Positions 8,251-16,397 of a stretch of DNA of 39,315 bases are shown here, one piece after another; within the stretch, counting starts at the first letter, position 1; each line of letters begins with the position of its first letter. The stretch is taken from the NCBI GenBank assembly GCA_016187175.1, contig JACPKG010000012.1, forward strand, positions 1 to 39,315. The letters are read 5' to 3'. The translations under genes and the position numbers were made by a program. This DNA is from Candidatus Saccharimonadota bacterium. Its GTDB lineage: Bacteria > Patescibacteriota > Saccharimonadia > Saccharimonadales > UBA10212. A model generated the notes under the pieces. The model was not told the origin of the DNA and made no database searches. It saw nothing but the letters and a program-made list of their open reading frames with translations.

Positions 8251-9396
8251 CTAAAAAACTGGCGGTAGAGCAATAAGACTATTGATTTTCGGACCAGTAG
8301 TTGGCGTTGGGTTAAAGAACGGCCCGCCGATAGTCATAGCCGGACTGTAATTGATAACTTCGGCTATATTGGAGTTGCCAATGCCTTCACTTGGAGTATC
8401 TTCACTAGTAGAAGCACTGGCCACGTCGCCCTTAACCCGCATAAAATTGACCTGCTTGGCCACCAACGCCCCATTAATTACCAATTGATTAGTGCAGGCG
8501 GTAGCTGGGAAGGTGTAGTGAATCGGATCGGTATTGTTAAGATGACAAGTCCATATATCACCAGCCGTCGTGCTGTTGCTGAGTGGTTGAGCAATATAAA
8601 GTCCGTCCAGTTGAGTAACGCCTGGATCTATGTAAATGTTCCCCTTGGCTACAAGTGCAAATTTGGGCACATTGTTGACTTTATCAAGCTGATAGACAAT
8701 ATTCTGACCGATAAACACGTTACCATCAACGTAAATGGTTATTTTAATACCCAGCCCTAAAGTCACTACTGAGTTGTTCAACGCATAGTTGGTACCGCCG
8801 CCAGCCGAAGCTGTATAGACGCCGGAAGGCGTAGATGAACTAAGAGAAGCTAGTCCTGGGGGCGCCGGACTTGGCAGCTTGCTGTAGTAGTCAGGAATGC
8901 AGTTGCTCTGACGTACGCTACCATCAAATTTACCTCCCCACACAGTGGCAGTGCTGCCATCATTGGCAAATGTCAGTAAGTTTCTTGAGGTGGGAGCGGT
9001 TAACGCTTGCGCCCCGGCACTGTAAAAGCCATACAGCTCCGGATCAGAACCTTCAATAATACCAAGAGCAAAGACACCAAATTGTGAGCTGGCACCGCCA
9101 GCCGAGCGGCCAGCACCGTCTTTTTTAGCGTAACTCAAAATACCGCCAGTGCGATCATCGCGGCTAAAGCCAGAAGCTGGATCGGAGTAGTTCGGATCTT
9201 GATATTTAGAGTCGGTGGACGTATCGCAACTGGTTCCCGAATTAAACCAGCCGCCGCTAAACACATCCGACCCATAGGTTTTAAAATATGGTTTAGTCAC
9301 AGCCAGTACTGGTACGGCGGTCACTAAAATACTAAAACAGCAGGCTAAAGCCGTAGAAACTATTTTTTGTCTTTTAGTGATCTGGGCTGACCCCAT
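8251..9396 (-). CDS. Secreted protein beside the pilus operon, unknown function
   Basis: 381 aa. A basic start, a hydrophobic stretch (STALACCFSILVTAVPVLAV) and an Ala-x-Ala-like site give a probable signal peptide. The mature part is rich in Gly, Ser, Asn and Tyr and has four to six cysteines. Its second half shows short beta strands spaced as in beta-helix or pilus-associated polymer-like folds (KITIYVDGNVFIG, FALVAKGNIYIDP, LDGLYIAQPL, QLVINGALVAKQVNF). No catalytic motif is seen. The ATG abuts the 106-nt leader element described below. Its location next to pilM suggests a surface or pilus-linked role, which is inference. Confidence 0.8.
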   Translation of the reverse strand: MGSAQITKRQKIVSTALACCFSILVTAVPVLAVTKPYFKTYGSDVFSGGWFNSGTSCDTSTDSKYQDPNYSDPASGFSRDDRTGGILSYAKKDGAGRSAGGASSQFGVFALGIIEGSDPELYGFYSAGAQALTAPTSRNLLTFANDGSTATVWGGKFDGSVRQSNCIPDYYSKLPSPAPPGLASLSSSTPSGVYTASAGGGTNYALNNSVVTLGLGIKITIYVDGNVFIGQNIVYQLDKVNNVPKFALVAKGNIYIDPGVTQLDGLYIAQPLSNSTTAGDIWTCHLNNTDPIHYTFPATACTNQLVINGALVAKQVNFMRVKGDVASASTSEDTPSEGIGNSNIAEVINYSPAMTIGGPFFNPTPTTGPKINSLIALPPVF

Positions 9397-9508
9397 CCCG
9401 TTAGAACCTCACCCTTGGTTTACGATGGTTGTTTATCGCTGGATATCCAAATTGCCTCCGACATAAGGTGTGGCTGAAAGTTGCAGGCTGAGGTCTAACG
9501 GGACCCAT
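9397..9508 (-). promoter_or_regulatory. Structured leader, copy A (candidate cis-regulatory RNA)
   Basis: The 106-nt core (9397-9502) directly precedes the ATG at 9396. A terminal stem pairs 9489-9502 with 9397-9411 (14 bp and one bulged base), and the downstream arm contains the Shine-Dalgarno GGGTGAGG, so folding should hide it. The core aligns without gaps to copy B (33392-33497), with 88 of 106 bases identical. A second conserved pairing is UUAU-gu-CG with CGAUAA. A strong promoter places the transcript start at the 5' edge of the element. Confidence 0.7.
9401..9508 (-). CDS. Possible 35-aa leader peptide within leader copy A
   Basis: An ATG at 9508, about 8 nt after the -10 box, opens a 35-codon frame that ends with TAA only four bases before the main ATG at 9396. 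The same frame, length and stop are kept in copy B. The two peptides share 23 of 35 residues, including VRPQPAT, TLCR, INN and the ending KPRVRF. Most differing codons are nonsynonymous, so selection on the peptide is not proven. Its stop position would suit termination-reinitiation coupling. Confidence 0.35.
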   Translation of the reverse strand: MGPVRPQPATFSHTLCRRQFGYPAINNHRKPRVRF

Positions 9509-9516
9509 ACATAAGC

Positions 9517-9545
9517 ATTATATGGACCCGTTAATAGTTTGTAAA
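9517..9545 (-). promoter_or_regulatory. Strong sigma-70-type promoter for leader A and the secreted protein
   Basis: Minus strand: -35 TTTACA (9540-9545), 17-bp spacer, -10 TATAAT (9517-9522). The start should fall near 9510, at the 5' edge of the structured leader. Its -35 overlaps the proposed -35 of the divergent promoter. Confidence 0.75.
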
Positions 9546-9567
9546 TCGTTTAGCGAAATGAGATACT
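9539..9567 (+). promoter_or_regulatory. Possible promoter of the SGNH esterase gene
   Basis: TTGTAA (9539-9544), 17-bp spacer and GATACT (9562-9567) form a moderate promoter. The start would be close to 9574, making the TTG at 9576 nearly leaderless. Confidence 0.4.
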
Positions 9568-9575
9568 TTGACTAA

Positions 9576-12362
9576 TTGTCAAATTGGTGTCTTATACATA
9601 AGCTTTTAGGAATTGGGTCGGCTACTACAATAGTATTGGCCATTGTTATTCTATTCACAACGTCTGCTACTAACGCCGTGACCTCCTTTTCATGGATCAA
9701 CGATCCCCTTGCGTTCCAAAAAGGGTCTGATACAACAGCGGCGCCAACTTCACTTAATAGTAATATAGATTGCCACGCACAAGATTCTTCTACATGTGCA
9801 GTCCCAACAACATACGGCGGCGCCAGCCAAAATGGGACTGTTCGATTAAATGGTACTGAGGTTTTTCGACCAGTTATTACCTATGTAGATAATAGGCAGC
9901 ATTTTTTAGGCGTACCTAATTCCGCTACCGTAATTAGCTATACTACTGAGCCGCCATATGGATTCTATCTATATTTCAACTACAACTTTGGAAGTTCAAT
10001 AACAAGAGTACCGGTCTTTGGCGGCGGTATACAATACCAAATTAACAGACCGCCAGATGGAAAACTAGTCGATAAAACCAACCGCCGCTTGGCTGCTGAT
10101 TACGGATCCTTGAATTTTTCGAAGAACGGTCAATGGATGGTTGTATCAATGCCTAACGTAGCCATGCTGCGGGTAAACTTGCAGACTTTTGAGGTTATAC
10201 CCTTTGCCGGCGGTTTTAACTACACGATTGGAATCGACCCAGCTATTAGAACCGCAATTAGTAATGATGGACGCTATGCTGCAGTCAGCTCCAAAGGTTT
10301 TAATACCTTCAAGATTTATGATTTAGATACTTGTGCGCCGACTCCAAACACAATCACCGGGCCAGTGCTTTGCCGCTCACGTGATCTTAAAAGTTTTATC
10401 AACCAGCGGCTACCTGGATATAGCTTCAGCAGCAACGTTGAATTTATAAATAATGATGGCTTGTCATTTTACGGCACCTATCTTGTTGGCACGAATCGTA
10501 AAACAGCCAAAATTCTAATTGGCGCTAGCGGTAGTATTGCGCATCAACTGGACCTACTTGGAGTGGGAGAGTCTTACATATCCGGCGAAGGGGCATTTAA
10601 CTACCAAAGCGGCACTGACACGGCTGACAATAAGTGCCACCTATCGCTTATTTCATATCCGTACCTTATCGGCCGTGATTTAAACTATAACTCGTATCAC
10701 TCTGTGGCGTGTTCTGGTGGACGCGCAGATGATATAACCAACTCAGGCTTAGATTATAGAGGCCAGGCCCAAAATAGAACAATTTTAAGAAGCGAAAGAA
10801 CAGCTCAAGACGTTGATTCAATATTCGCTTCTTTCAAGCCGGGCTATGTAAATCAGTCTGACTTCGTTAGCCGGTACCAGCCCAAAGTTATTTTGTTATC
10901 GATTGGCGGTAATGATATCGGTTTCTCAAAAATCGTTACCCGCTGCGCTGCACCATGGGAACTGACCATATGCTATAGCAACTACGAGGATAGGTTAGAA
11001 CTAGTTCGGGAAATGAATAACCAGGTCTTTCCAAGACTGGTACAAACATACCAAACAATTAAAAGTGCCGGGGCGCCGGACAGTCGGATTTATGTTATCG
11101 GCTACCCACAAATTGCTAAGCCCGGCGGTAACTGTGCGCTTAACATCCATTTAAACCAGGAAGAAATATTATTTTCTGAGCAGTTAATCAGTTATTTAAA
11201 CACAGTAATTAAGCTGGCTACCTTAAAGGCTGGGGTCAGTTATGTTGATACCGAAGACGCCTTTAACGGCCACCGACTCTGTGAAGCCAAACCTGGTTCG
11301 GTCGCAATTAATGGACTAACACTGGGTAATGATGCACCCTTTTCTTTTGGGCCAATTGGCAATGAGAGCTACCATCCCAACGACCTGGGTCATCAGCTGC
11401 TAGAAAATAACATCCTAGCTACCACTCACAATCTAACCGACCCAATGCCAATTGCCAATCTGAGTATCATACCGCCGAGTGAAGCCAATTTGGGGATTCT
11501 AAATGCCCCACCTTCCGGCCGGGCAGTCTCTGCTCTCCAATATGACGACAACATAAGCGATAACTTGGTTTTTGCGCAGTCTTCCGCTCCATTGATAGTT
11601 GACGGGTCGCAGCACGCCTTAAAACCATTAACTTCTTACCGCGTCGAACTCCATTCCGACCCCGTCATCTTGGGTAGCTACAGTACAGATGCAACTGGAA
11701 ATTTAAATACCCAAATTCAAATCCCAACCAGCACTTCGCCGGGTGAACATTCACTGCATATTTATGGCACAAATTTAGCCGGCGATTCAATCGATGTTTA
11801 CAAATCAATTTATGTCGGTGCCAGTTCGAGCGACTACGATGGTGACGGTATCCCAAACAGTAGTGACAATTGTGTGTTTATCGCTCCATCCGGTCAGGAT
11901 TATGATCAGGACGGGATTGACGATGCTTGTGATGACGTGATTTCAGAGCCGCCACCAGCGGAATTAAATCAAAACCCCACCGAGCAACTGCCCACCCTAC
12001 CAAGCCAGCCTTTAATGCCAGCATTACCTGTTAGTGTTGGCACAAGTTCAAGCGGCTTTTTAAATCAAGACGCTGCTGATGTGCTTGATTTGGTTTTTAC
12101 TACCTTTCCTCAGGCGCCCGCCTTCGTCAACCAGACCTCGTCACCAGCGTCCATTTCAGGCCCGACTTTTACTGATCTTACATACGCTCATCAAACTGCG
12201 CCAACTCAATCTCTGATCTTAAATAGACCAACTGTTTTATCCGCAAAAACAAACCGCCAAACCACGAATTCTCATAACAGATCAACCAAAATTATCACTT
12301 TTTTAACCGGTGGCGTAGTCGCCACCGGACTGGCCGCAGGTATTTATCGAAAATATTTTTAA
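9576..12362 (+). CDS. Large exported SGNH/GDSL-family esterase with C-terminal membrane anchor
   Basis: 928 aa from a TTG; an in-frame stop lies just upstream and no ATG precedes the signal peptide. Residues 10-34 form a signal peptide ending TSATNA. Residues 130-320 contain repeated strand motifs (FSKNGQWMVVSMPN, ISNDGRYAAVSSKG) like a beta-propeller. The SGNH core follows: block I GVGESYISGEGA (usual GDS is GES here), then NKCHLSLISYPYLI, block III LLSIGGNDIGFS, and block V SYHPNDLGHQ with the catalytic His. This order matches secreted SEST/Rv0518-like esterases. An Ig-like stretch, a thrombospondin-3-like calcium repeat (DYDGDGIPNSSDNC, DYDQDGIDDACDD), a Pro/Thr-rich linker and a final membrane helix with basic tail complete it. 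It probably acts on lipids or glycans at the cell surface. The substrate is unknown. Confidence 0.85.
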   Translation: MSNWCLIHKLLGIGSATTIVLAIVILFTTSATNAVTSFSWINDPLAFQKGSDTTAAPTSLNSNIDCHAQDSSTCAVPTTYGGASQNGTVRLNGTEVFRPVITYVDNRQHFLGVPNSATVISYTTEPPYGFYLYFNYNFGSSITRVPVFGGGIQYQINRPPDGKLVDKTNRRLAADYGSLNFSKNGQWMVVSMPNVAMLRVNLQTFEVIPFAGGFNYTIGIDPAIRTAISNDGRYAAVSSKGFNTFKIYDLDTCAPTPNTITGPVLCRSRDLKSFINQRLPGYSFSSNVEFINNDGLSFYGTYLVGTNRKTAKILIGASGSIAHQLDLLGVGESYISGEGAFNYQSGTDTADNKCHLSLISYPYLIGRDLNYNSYHSVACSGGRADDITNSGLDYRGQAQNRTILRSERTAQDVDSIFASFKPGYVNQSDFVSRYQPKVILLSIGGNDIGFSKIVTRCAAPWELTICYSNYEDRLELVREMNNQVFPRLVQTYQTIKSAGAPDSRIYVIGYPQIAKPGGNCALNIHLNQEEILFSEQLISYLNTVIKLATLKAGVSYVDTEDAFNGHRLCEAKPGSVAINGLTLGNDAPFSFGPIGNESYHPNDLGHQLLENNILATTHNLTDPMPIANLSIIPPSEANLGILNAPPSGRAVSALQYDDNISDNLVFAQSSAPLIVDGSQHALKPLTSYRVELHSDPVILGSYSTDATGNLNTQIQIPTSTSPGEHSLHIYGTNLAGDSIDVYKSIYVGASSSDYDGDGIPNSSDNCVFIAPSGQDYDQDGIDDACDDVISEPPPAELNQNPTEQLPTLPSQPLMPALPVSVGTSSSGFLNQDAADVLDLVFTTFPQAPAFVNQTSSPASISGPTFTDLTYAHQTAPTQSLILNRPTVLSAKTNRQTTNSHNRSTKIITFLTGGVVATGLAAGIYRKYF

Positions 12363-12381
12363 GCTGTAGAGAATTTGATGC

Positions 12382-12807
12382 TTAAGCTGAAATTTCGTCG
12401 AAGTCGGCGGTTTCTGGAGATTGATAGACTATCTCTTGCGGAGAATACAAACGGCCTTTCTCTCTTTCAAAGATTAAAAAACTCTGTCCCAGATTTAATC
12501 CGGAAGCACCATAGTGTCGTATTAACCACTTAGCCGCTCCTTTATTATTGCTTAGCATAAGGGCCTTTATCGCATCCAAAGCATCAACGATCACAACTCG
12601 AGCCGCATCATATCGCCCCATACAACAATCAACTGTATCTATGATTGTCCAAGTACCTTCATGCCGCACATTATGCTCTCGAACTGGAAAGGCAACGTGA
12701 AGATACTGTTGCTGAACAATTGCTGGCTCATTGCCCTCAGGCAAGATAGTAGGCACAAACCAAGCGGCTATTTGGCTGGACATCTCCTGGCCTTGATACT
12801 CTTCCAT
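12382..12807 (-). CDS. Hypothetical protein, 133-141 aa
   Basis: I do not recognise the family. The protein is soluble-looking, with a CC pair (DTVDCCMGRYDAARVVIVDALDAIKAL) and an acidic tail. Two starts are possible: the ATG at 12807 lies only 4 nt after a consensus -10 and would be cut off by a normal start site. The ATG at 12783 has AAGG at a suitable distance. It is convergent with the esterase gene, 20 bp apart. Confidence 0.6.
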   Translation of the reverse strand: MEEYQGQEMSSQIAAWFVPTILPEGNEPAIVQQQYLHVAFPVREHNVRHEGTWTIIDTVDCCMGRYDAARVVIVDALDAIKALMLSNNKGAAKWLIRHYGASGLNLGQSFLIFEREKGRLYSPQEIVYQSPETADFDEISA

Positions 12808-12811
12808 AATT

Positions 12812-12840
12812 ATTATAATAACAGCTGGGCCCTCTGTTAA
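12812..12840 (-). promoter_or_regulatory. Strong promoter of the 133-141-aa gene
   Basis: Minus strand: TTAACA (12835-12840), 17-bp spacer, TATAAT (12812-12817). The start site is predicted at about 12805, on top of the first ATG, favouring translation from 12783. Confidence 0.65.
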
Positions 12841-12908
12841 AATAACAAAGTGGCTTTATCTATAGGCATAGTGATTTTATAGCCATACCTTTTGAAATAA
12901 AGGTTAAG

Positions 12909-12989
12909 ATGCCACCAACTGATAGAGGTAAGCGCGGTTATTCGGATGAATACTTTGCTAGAGCTAAGAAAGAATTACAGTTAGCTTAA
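12909..12989 (+). CDS. Possible 26-aa peptide gene
   Basis: An ATG preceded by AAAGG at 5-nt spacing opens a 26-codon basic peptide (starts MPPTDRGKRGYSDEYF). It overlaps the 3' end of the convergent gene by 9 bp. The Shine-Dalgarno is better than that of several larger genes here, but there is no comparative evidence. It could also be the remnant of a longer gene. Confidence 0.3.
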   Translation: MPPTDRGKRGYSDEYFARAKKELQLA

Positions 12990-13970
12990 TCCTTGCAATC
13001 GTACGTCAACCTCATTAAATACTCCGTCAAAACCCTTGCCGTAGTCCTTGCCATACTTTCCCTTAAGTTCTGTCCAATCTTTTCTGGCGTAATCTAAATT
13101 TGCTTTAGCATTTTCCATTAGTTGATTAAACAGCGCTTCAGCGCGAGGGTTAGCTTTTGCTTTTCTAAGCAATGCTACTACTTCGTCCCATCTATCCTGT
13201 AGAAATTTGGGGGTAGCATCCCTTTGCCATTGCGAAGGACCAAAGGTAGGAGTTCCAGGTTCTACAAAAAGTTGTATTCGTTCGGCCAAAACAAATTCTG
13301 TTAGGTCTCCCGTTTTTGCGTGTTCAGCATAATCTCTGAGCTTTTTGGCAACTTCGGATTCACCAAGGCCAATGTCCTCCAGGCCTTTTATCAGTTCATC
13401 CGCAGCAGTGAACGTTTCCAAAACAAAGTCTTTATCTTGACCACTGGCTATAGCATCAGAAAGCTCAACCAAAATACTACCAACCGTAAAAGCAACATTT
13501 TTTCTGAAGTCATCATCAACTTGTTCTTGGCCAATGCCTGATAGAAAACTACCAAACTTGTCGCCATCCTCCAGTTGTAAACGAACCGGACCTATTTCTT
13601 CTTTACCCTGTGGACCGAACATTACAGCTTGCTGGCGAACTGGCGTGATTTTTAAACCGATGGGCTGTAAGGTTTGCGCACTGGTAAGATCTAAAATACC
13701 GCGAGCCATTTCTTGTTCTTCACTATGCGGTACAGTTTCTGGCCCTTCCTCTGCTACAATTCGTCTAGCCTCTAACTCAGTCATTCCAGATTCCATTAGT
13801 TTACCAATTCTTAGGTTCGGGCCAATTATCCCAAAGATTGAATGTGCCATAGCTTTGCCCAAAGAATATTCATCATTATGGGCATGGATAGCAACTAAAG
13901 CCTCATTAAATTGCCGAGTAGCCTGGGATTGTGGATGTGATTCTGAAGTGGTTTGTTCTTGTGTACTCAT
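12981..13970 (-). CDS. Hypothetical protein, 329 aa
   Basis: No family recognised. The N-terminus is Ser/Thr/Gln-rich and disordered. The remainder is mainly acidic helices with no signal peptide or membrane segment, so it is probably cytoplasmic. The C-terminal 80 residues are rich in Lys, Asp and aromatic residues (ANLDYARKDWTELKGKYGKDYG). It is divergent from ychF across a 106-bp region with back-to-back promoters. Confidence 0.7.
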   Translation of the reverse strand: MSTQEQTTSESHPQSQATRQFNEALVAIHAHNDEYSLGKAMAHSIFGIIGPNLRIGKLMESGMTELEARRIVAEEGPETVPHSEEQEMARGILDLTSAQTLQPIGLKITPVRQQAVMFGPQGKEEIGPVRLQLEDGDKFGSFLSGIGQEQVDDDFRKNVAFTVGSILVELSDAIASGQDKDFVLETFTAADELIKGLEDIGLGESEVAKKLRDYAEHAKTGDLTEFVLAERIQLFVEPGTPTFGPSQWQRDATPKFLQDRWDEVVALLRKAKANPRAEALFNQLMENAKANLDYARKDWTELKGKYGKDYGKGFDGVFNEVDVRLQGLS

Positions 13971-13994
13971 TTTTTGTTTTTAGTTGACTCTTAT

Positions 13995-14047
13995 AAAATA
14001 GCATATTTTTGCTATTTTGGCAATGGTTTTTCCTATCGTGCTATGAT
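13995..14047. promoter_or_regulatory. Divergent promoter region with 9-bp inverted repeat
   Basis: Minus strand: TTGCCA (14018-14023), 17 bp, TGC-TATTTT (-10 at 13995-14000) for the 329-aa gene. Plus strand: extended -10 TGC-TATGAT (14042-14047) for ychF, with GTGAGGA at 14064-14070 as its ribosome binding site. A perfect inverted repeat AAAATAGCA / TGCTATTTT (13995-14003, 14010-14018) spans the minus-strand promoter and may be an operator. Confidence 0.5.
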
Positions 14048-14076
14048 TAACAGATGAGAAATAGTGAGGAACATTC

Positions 14077-15156
14077 TTGGCACTTCAAATAGGGATTGTG
14101 GGGTTACCAAATGTCGGCAAGTCTACTTTATTTAACGCGTTGACAGACGCAGAGGCATTAATTGCTAACTACCCTTTCGCGACTATTGAGCCAAATACCG
14201 GCATTGTGCCAATACCGGATGACAGATTGCCCAAGTTAGCCGAGATTCATAAAACAGACAAAATTGTACCTGCAACTGTTAAGTTCGTGGATATAGCTGG
14301 TTTGGTAGCCGGTTCTAGCCAGGGCGAGGGCTTGGGTAACCAATTCTTGAGTCATATTCGCTCAACCTCGGCTATTTGCCATGTGGTCCGGATTTTTGAC
14401 GATCCAAACATCCAAAATTCCGGCACCTCGGACCCCAAAAAAGACATAGACATTATTAATACAGAGCTAATTTTGGCTGATCTTCAGACCATTGATAAAA
14501 GATTGCCCATTTTAGAAAAAGAAACTAAGTCTAACCCAAACTTAAAGCCAGTTTATGAAAATTTAGCCCGCACTAAAGAACTGCTGGAAAGCGGCAAATC
14601 TCTGCTTGGCAATGATGCTATAGACTTAGAACTTTTGGCTGATTTATTCTTAATTACTACCAAACCGGTTATTTATGTGTTTAATGTTGATGAAGAAAGC
14701 CTAGCGGATGAAGCCAAGAAAAAAGAGTCGGCCGGCTTGGTGGTGCCCGCGAAAGCGGTCTTTATCTGCGCAAAGTTAGAAAATGAACTGCGTGGTTTGG
14801 ACGAGATTGATCGTAAAGAGTTACTGCAGAGCTACGGGCAAAAAAAGAGCGGTCTGGTGCAACTAATCCACGCCTCATACGATATCTTGGGATTGCAAAG
14901 TTTTTTGACGGCCGGCGAAAAGGAAGTCCGGGCTTGGACCATCGCTAAAGGCTCAACTGCTCCCCAGGCCGCCGGAGTAATTCACAGCGACTTTGAACGT
15001 GGTTTCATTGCCGCCCAAGTTGTGAGCTATCAAGATTTAATAAATGCCGGTTCGTTAGCTGGGGCTCGCGTGGCCGGCAAGGTTAGAACAGAGGGCAAAG
15101 CCTATATCATGCAGCCAGACGATGTGGCTGAATTTAGATTTAATGTTTCTAAATAA
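14077..15156 (+). CDS. ychF: YchF/OLA1 family nucleotide-binding protein
   Basis: 359 aa, normal for YchF. G1 is GLPNVGKSTLFNALT, followed by NYPFATIEPNTGIVPIPDDRL and G3 VDIAGLVAGSSQGEGLGNQFL. G4 is the family-specific NVDE, not NKxD, which is why the family prefers ATP. The C-terminal TGS domain (FLTAGEKEVRAWTIAKGSTAPQAAGVIH, RGFIAAQVVSYQDL) is complete. The start is a TTG with a good GTGAGGA ribosome binding site 6 nt upstream. The protein binds ribosomes and takes part in stress and translation quality control. Confidence 0.96.
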   Translation: MALQIGIVGLPNVGKSTLFNALTDAEALIANYPFATIEPNTGIVPIPDDRLPKLAEIHKTDKIVPATVKFVDIAGLVAGSSQGEGLGNQFLSHIRSTSAICHVVRIFDDPNIQNSGTSDPKKDIDIINTELILADLQTIDKRLPILEKETKSNPNLKPVYENLARTKELLESGKSLLGNDAIDLELLADLFLITTKPVIYVFNVDEESLADEAKKKESAGLVVPAKAVFICAKLENELRGLDEIDRKELLQSYGQKKSGLVQLIHASYDILGLQSFLTAGEKEVRAWTIAKGSTAPQAAGVIHSDFERGFIAAQVVSYQDLINAGSLAGARVAGKVRTEGKAYIMQPDDVAEFRFNVSK

Positions 15157-15181
15157 AATAATTAATTACCAGAAAAAATAA

Positions 15182-15898
15182 TTATATTTTCTCAAGTAAA
15201 TAAAAGCGTTCCAAATTACCCCTGCTGCCGGACACTTTGCTGTCGGTTTTACCAACAGTTTTGAACAATTTTTTTGTCCAATTTTCATAATCTTTGAAGA
15301 TTCGCCGGCGTATCCGGTCATTTTTAACGACACCTCTGTTAATTTGATCCTTCCCGGCCTCGAATTGGGGTTTGAGTAGTACTATAATTTGAGTTTTTGG
15401 ACCGCATAGACTAACCAGATACTGCAAAATTAATCTGGCCGAAATGAATGAAATGTCCATCAAAATAATATCAGGGATAATTCTTGGCTGAAAATTCCTA
15501 ATATCTGTTTTTTCATGTAGCTCGATTCGTTTATCCCCACGTAGTTTTGGGTGCAACTGATTAGTCCCGATGTCCACGGCTATAATTTTGGCTGACCCAT
15601 TTTGCAACGCGTAATCTGTAAATCCGCCCGTACTACTGCCTACATCCAGCACTATTTTGTTTTTAAAATTAATTTTAAATAATTTATTGGCGGCTTCTAA
15701 TTTAAATCCTGCCCGACTGACATATTTTTCTGATTTATTTAATTTAATTTCCTGATTTTTTGAAATAAATAATCCGGGCTTCAAAACCGGCTGGCCATTT
15801 ACCAAAACAAAGCCTAGTTTAATATAGCTTTCAGCTTGGCTGCGCGTGGCAACCAAACCTTTTTGCACTAAAGCCTGGTCCAGTCTAATCTTATTCAT
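15182..15898 (-). CDS. tlyA: TlyA-family rRNA 2'-O-methyltransferase
   Basis: 238 aa. An N-terminal S4 RNA-binding domain (RLDQALVQKGLVATRSQAESYIKLGFVLVNG) precedes an FtsJ/RrmJ-like methyltransferase domain with SAM motif VLDVGSSTGGFTDYAL, DIILMDISFISA and LLKPQFEAGKDQINRGGVK-like sequence. TlyA methylates rRNA cytidines and is often misnamed hemolysin. It overlaps the preceding 2H phosphoesterase gene by 8 bp and probably shares its transcript with efp. AT-rich codons and many Lys/Ile distinguish it from its neighbours. Confidence 0.9.
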   Translation of the reverse strand: MNKIRLDQALVQKGLVATRSQAESYIKLGFVLVNGQPVLKPGLFISKNQEIKLNKSEKYVSRAGFKLEAANKLFKINFKNKIVLDVGSSTGGFTDYALQNGSAKIIAVDIGTNQLHPKLRGDKRIELHEKTDIRNFQPRIIPDIILMDISFISARLILQYLVSLCGPKTQIIVLLKPQFEAGKDQINRGVVKNDRIRRRIFKDYENWTKKLFKTVGKTDSKVSGSRGNLERFYLLEKI

Positions 15899-16397
15899 GA
15901 AATATGGCCTTGGCAGCTACTTGGCGCATGTGATCTTCGCGGCGAGTGGCACGAATTAAGACTAGATGCGATACACGAAATTTTTCAGCTTCGGTCAGCA
16001 CAAAACCCCTGCGTTGGGCGACATGCGGCTTATAATCATCCCCAACATAAGGATCGCGTTCGGCCCAACGTGCGCCTAGCTCGCCAAACCAAGACAAGGC
16101 CAGCTCATGCAGTTTTAGAAATTGGGTTCTTGGCTCGATGATGTTAACTGGAACATCCTTTTTAGGACCAAACATTCTTGGTTCGCCGACCATAGCATCG
16201 AATCGTTGTACGCCATCGAAGTGTTTGTAGAACCAGTCAATGAACGTCTTTTCATCTGTTTCCAAGGCAAACCACGGCAAAATGGTAATATGAAGTTCTG
16301 AAGGCGTAAACTTAGTGCCCACGGACAAGTCTCGCAATAAGTACGCGATATAGTAACGGTAAGGCTTAGTCTTTAACGCGTGTTCTGTAGGTGCCAT
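15891..16397 (-). CDS. 2H phosphoesterase / LigT-like protein
   Basis: 168 aa. Two histidine motifs sit at the expected spacing: LHITIL (near residue 36) and KPHVAQ (near residue 123). They match the HxTx pair of the 2H phosphoesterase (2'-5' RNA ligase-like) superfamily, except that the second Thr is Ala. These enzymes act on cyclic phosphates or 2'-5' bonds of RNA. The ATG at 16397 lies inside efp (32-bp overlap); no better start exists downstream before the conserved fold. Confidence 0.7.
   Translation of the reverse strand: MAPTEHALKTKPYRYYIAYLLRDLSVGTKFTPSELHITILPWFALETDEKTFIDWFYKHFDGVQRFDAMVGEPRMFGPKKDVPVNIIEPRTQFLKLHELALSWFGELGARWAERDPYVGDDYKPHVAQRRGFVLTEAEKFRVSHLVLIRATRREDHMRQVAAKAIFHE

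Noticed and set aside
9397-9508. Known riboswitch class (TPP, cobalamin, c-di-GMP, THF) for the duplicated leader
   Set aside because: Short stretches such as CTGGATA on the plus strand recall TPP elements, but the order of conserved boxes and the gene orientation do not fit any class I know.
9568-9600. Promoter TTGACT-TTATAC at the start of the SGNH gene
   Set aside because: It would place the start inside the signal-peptide codons with no later suitable start codon; the upstream pair 9539-9567 is preferred.
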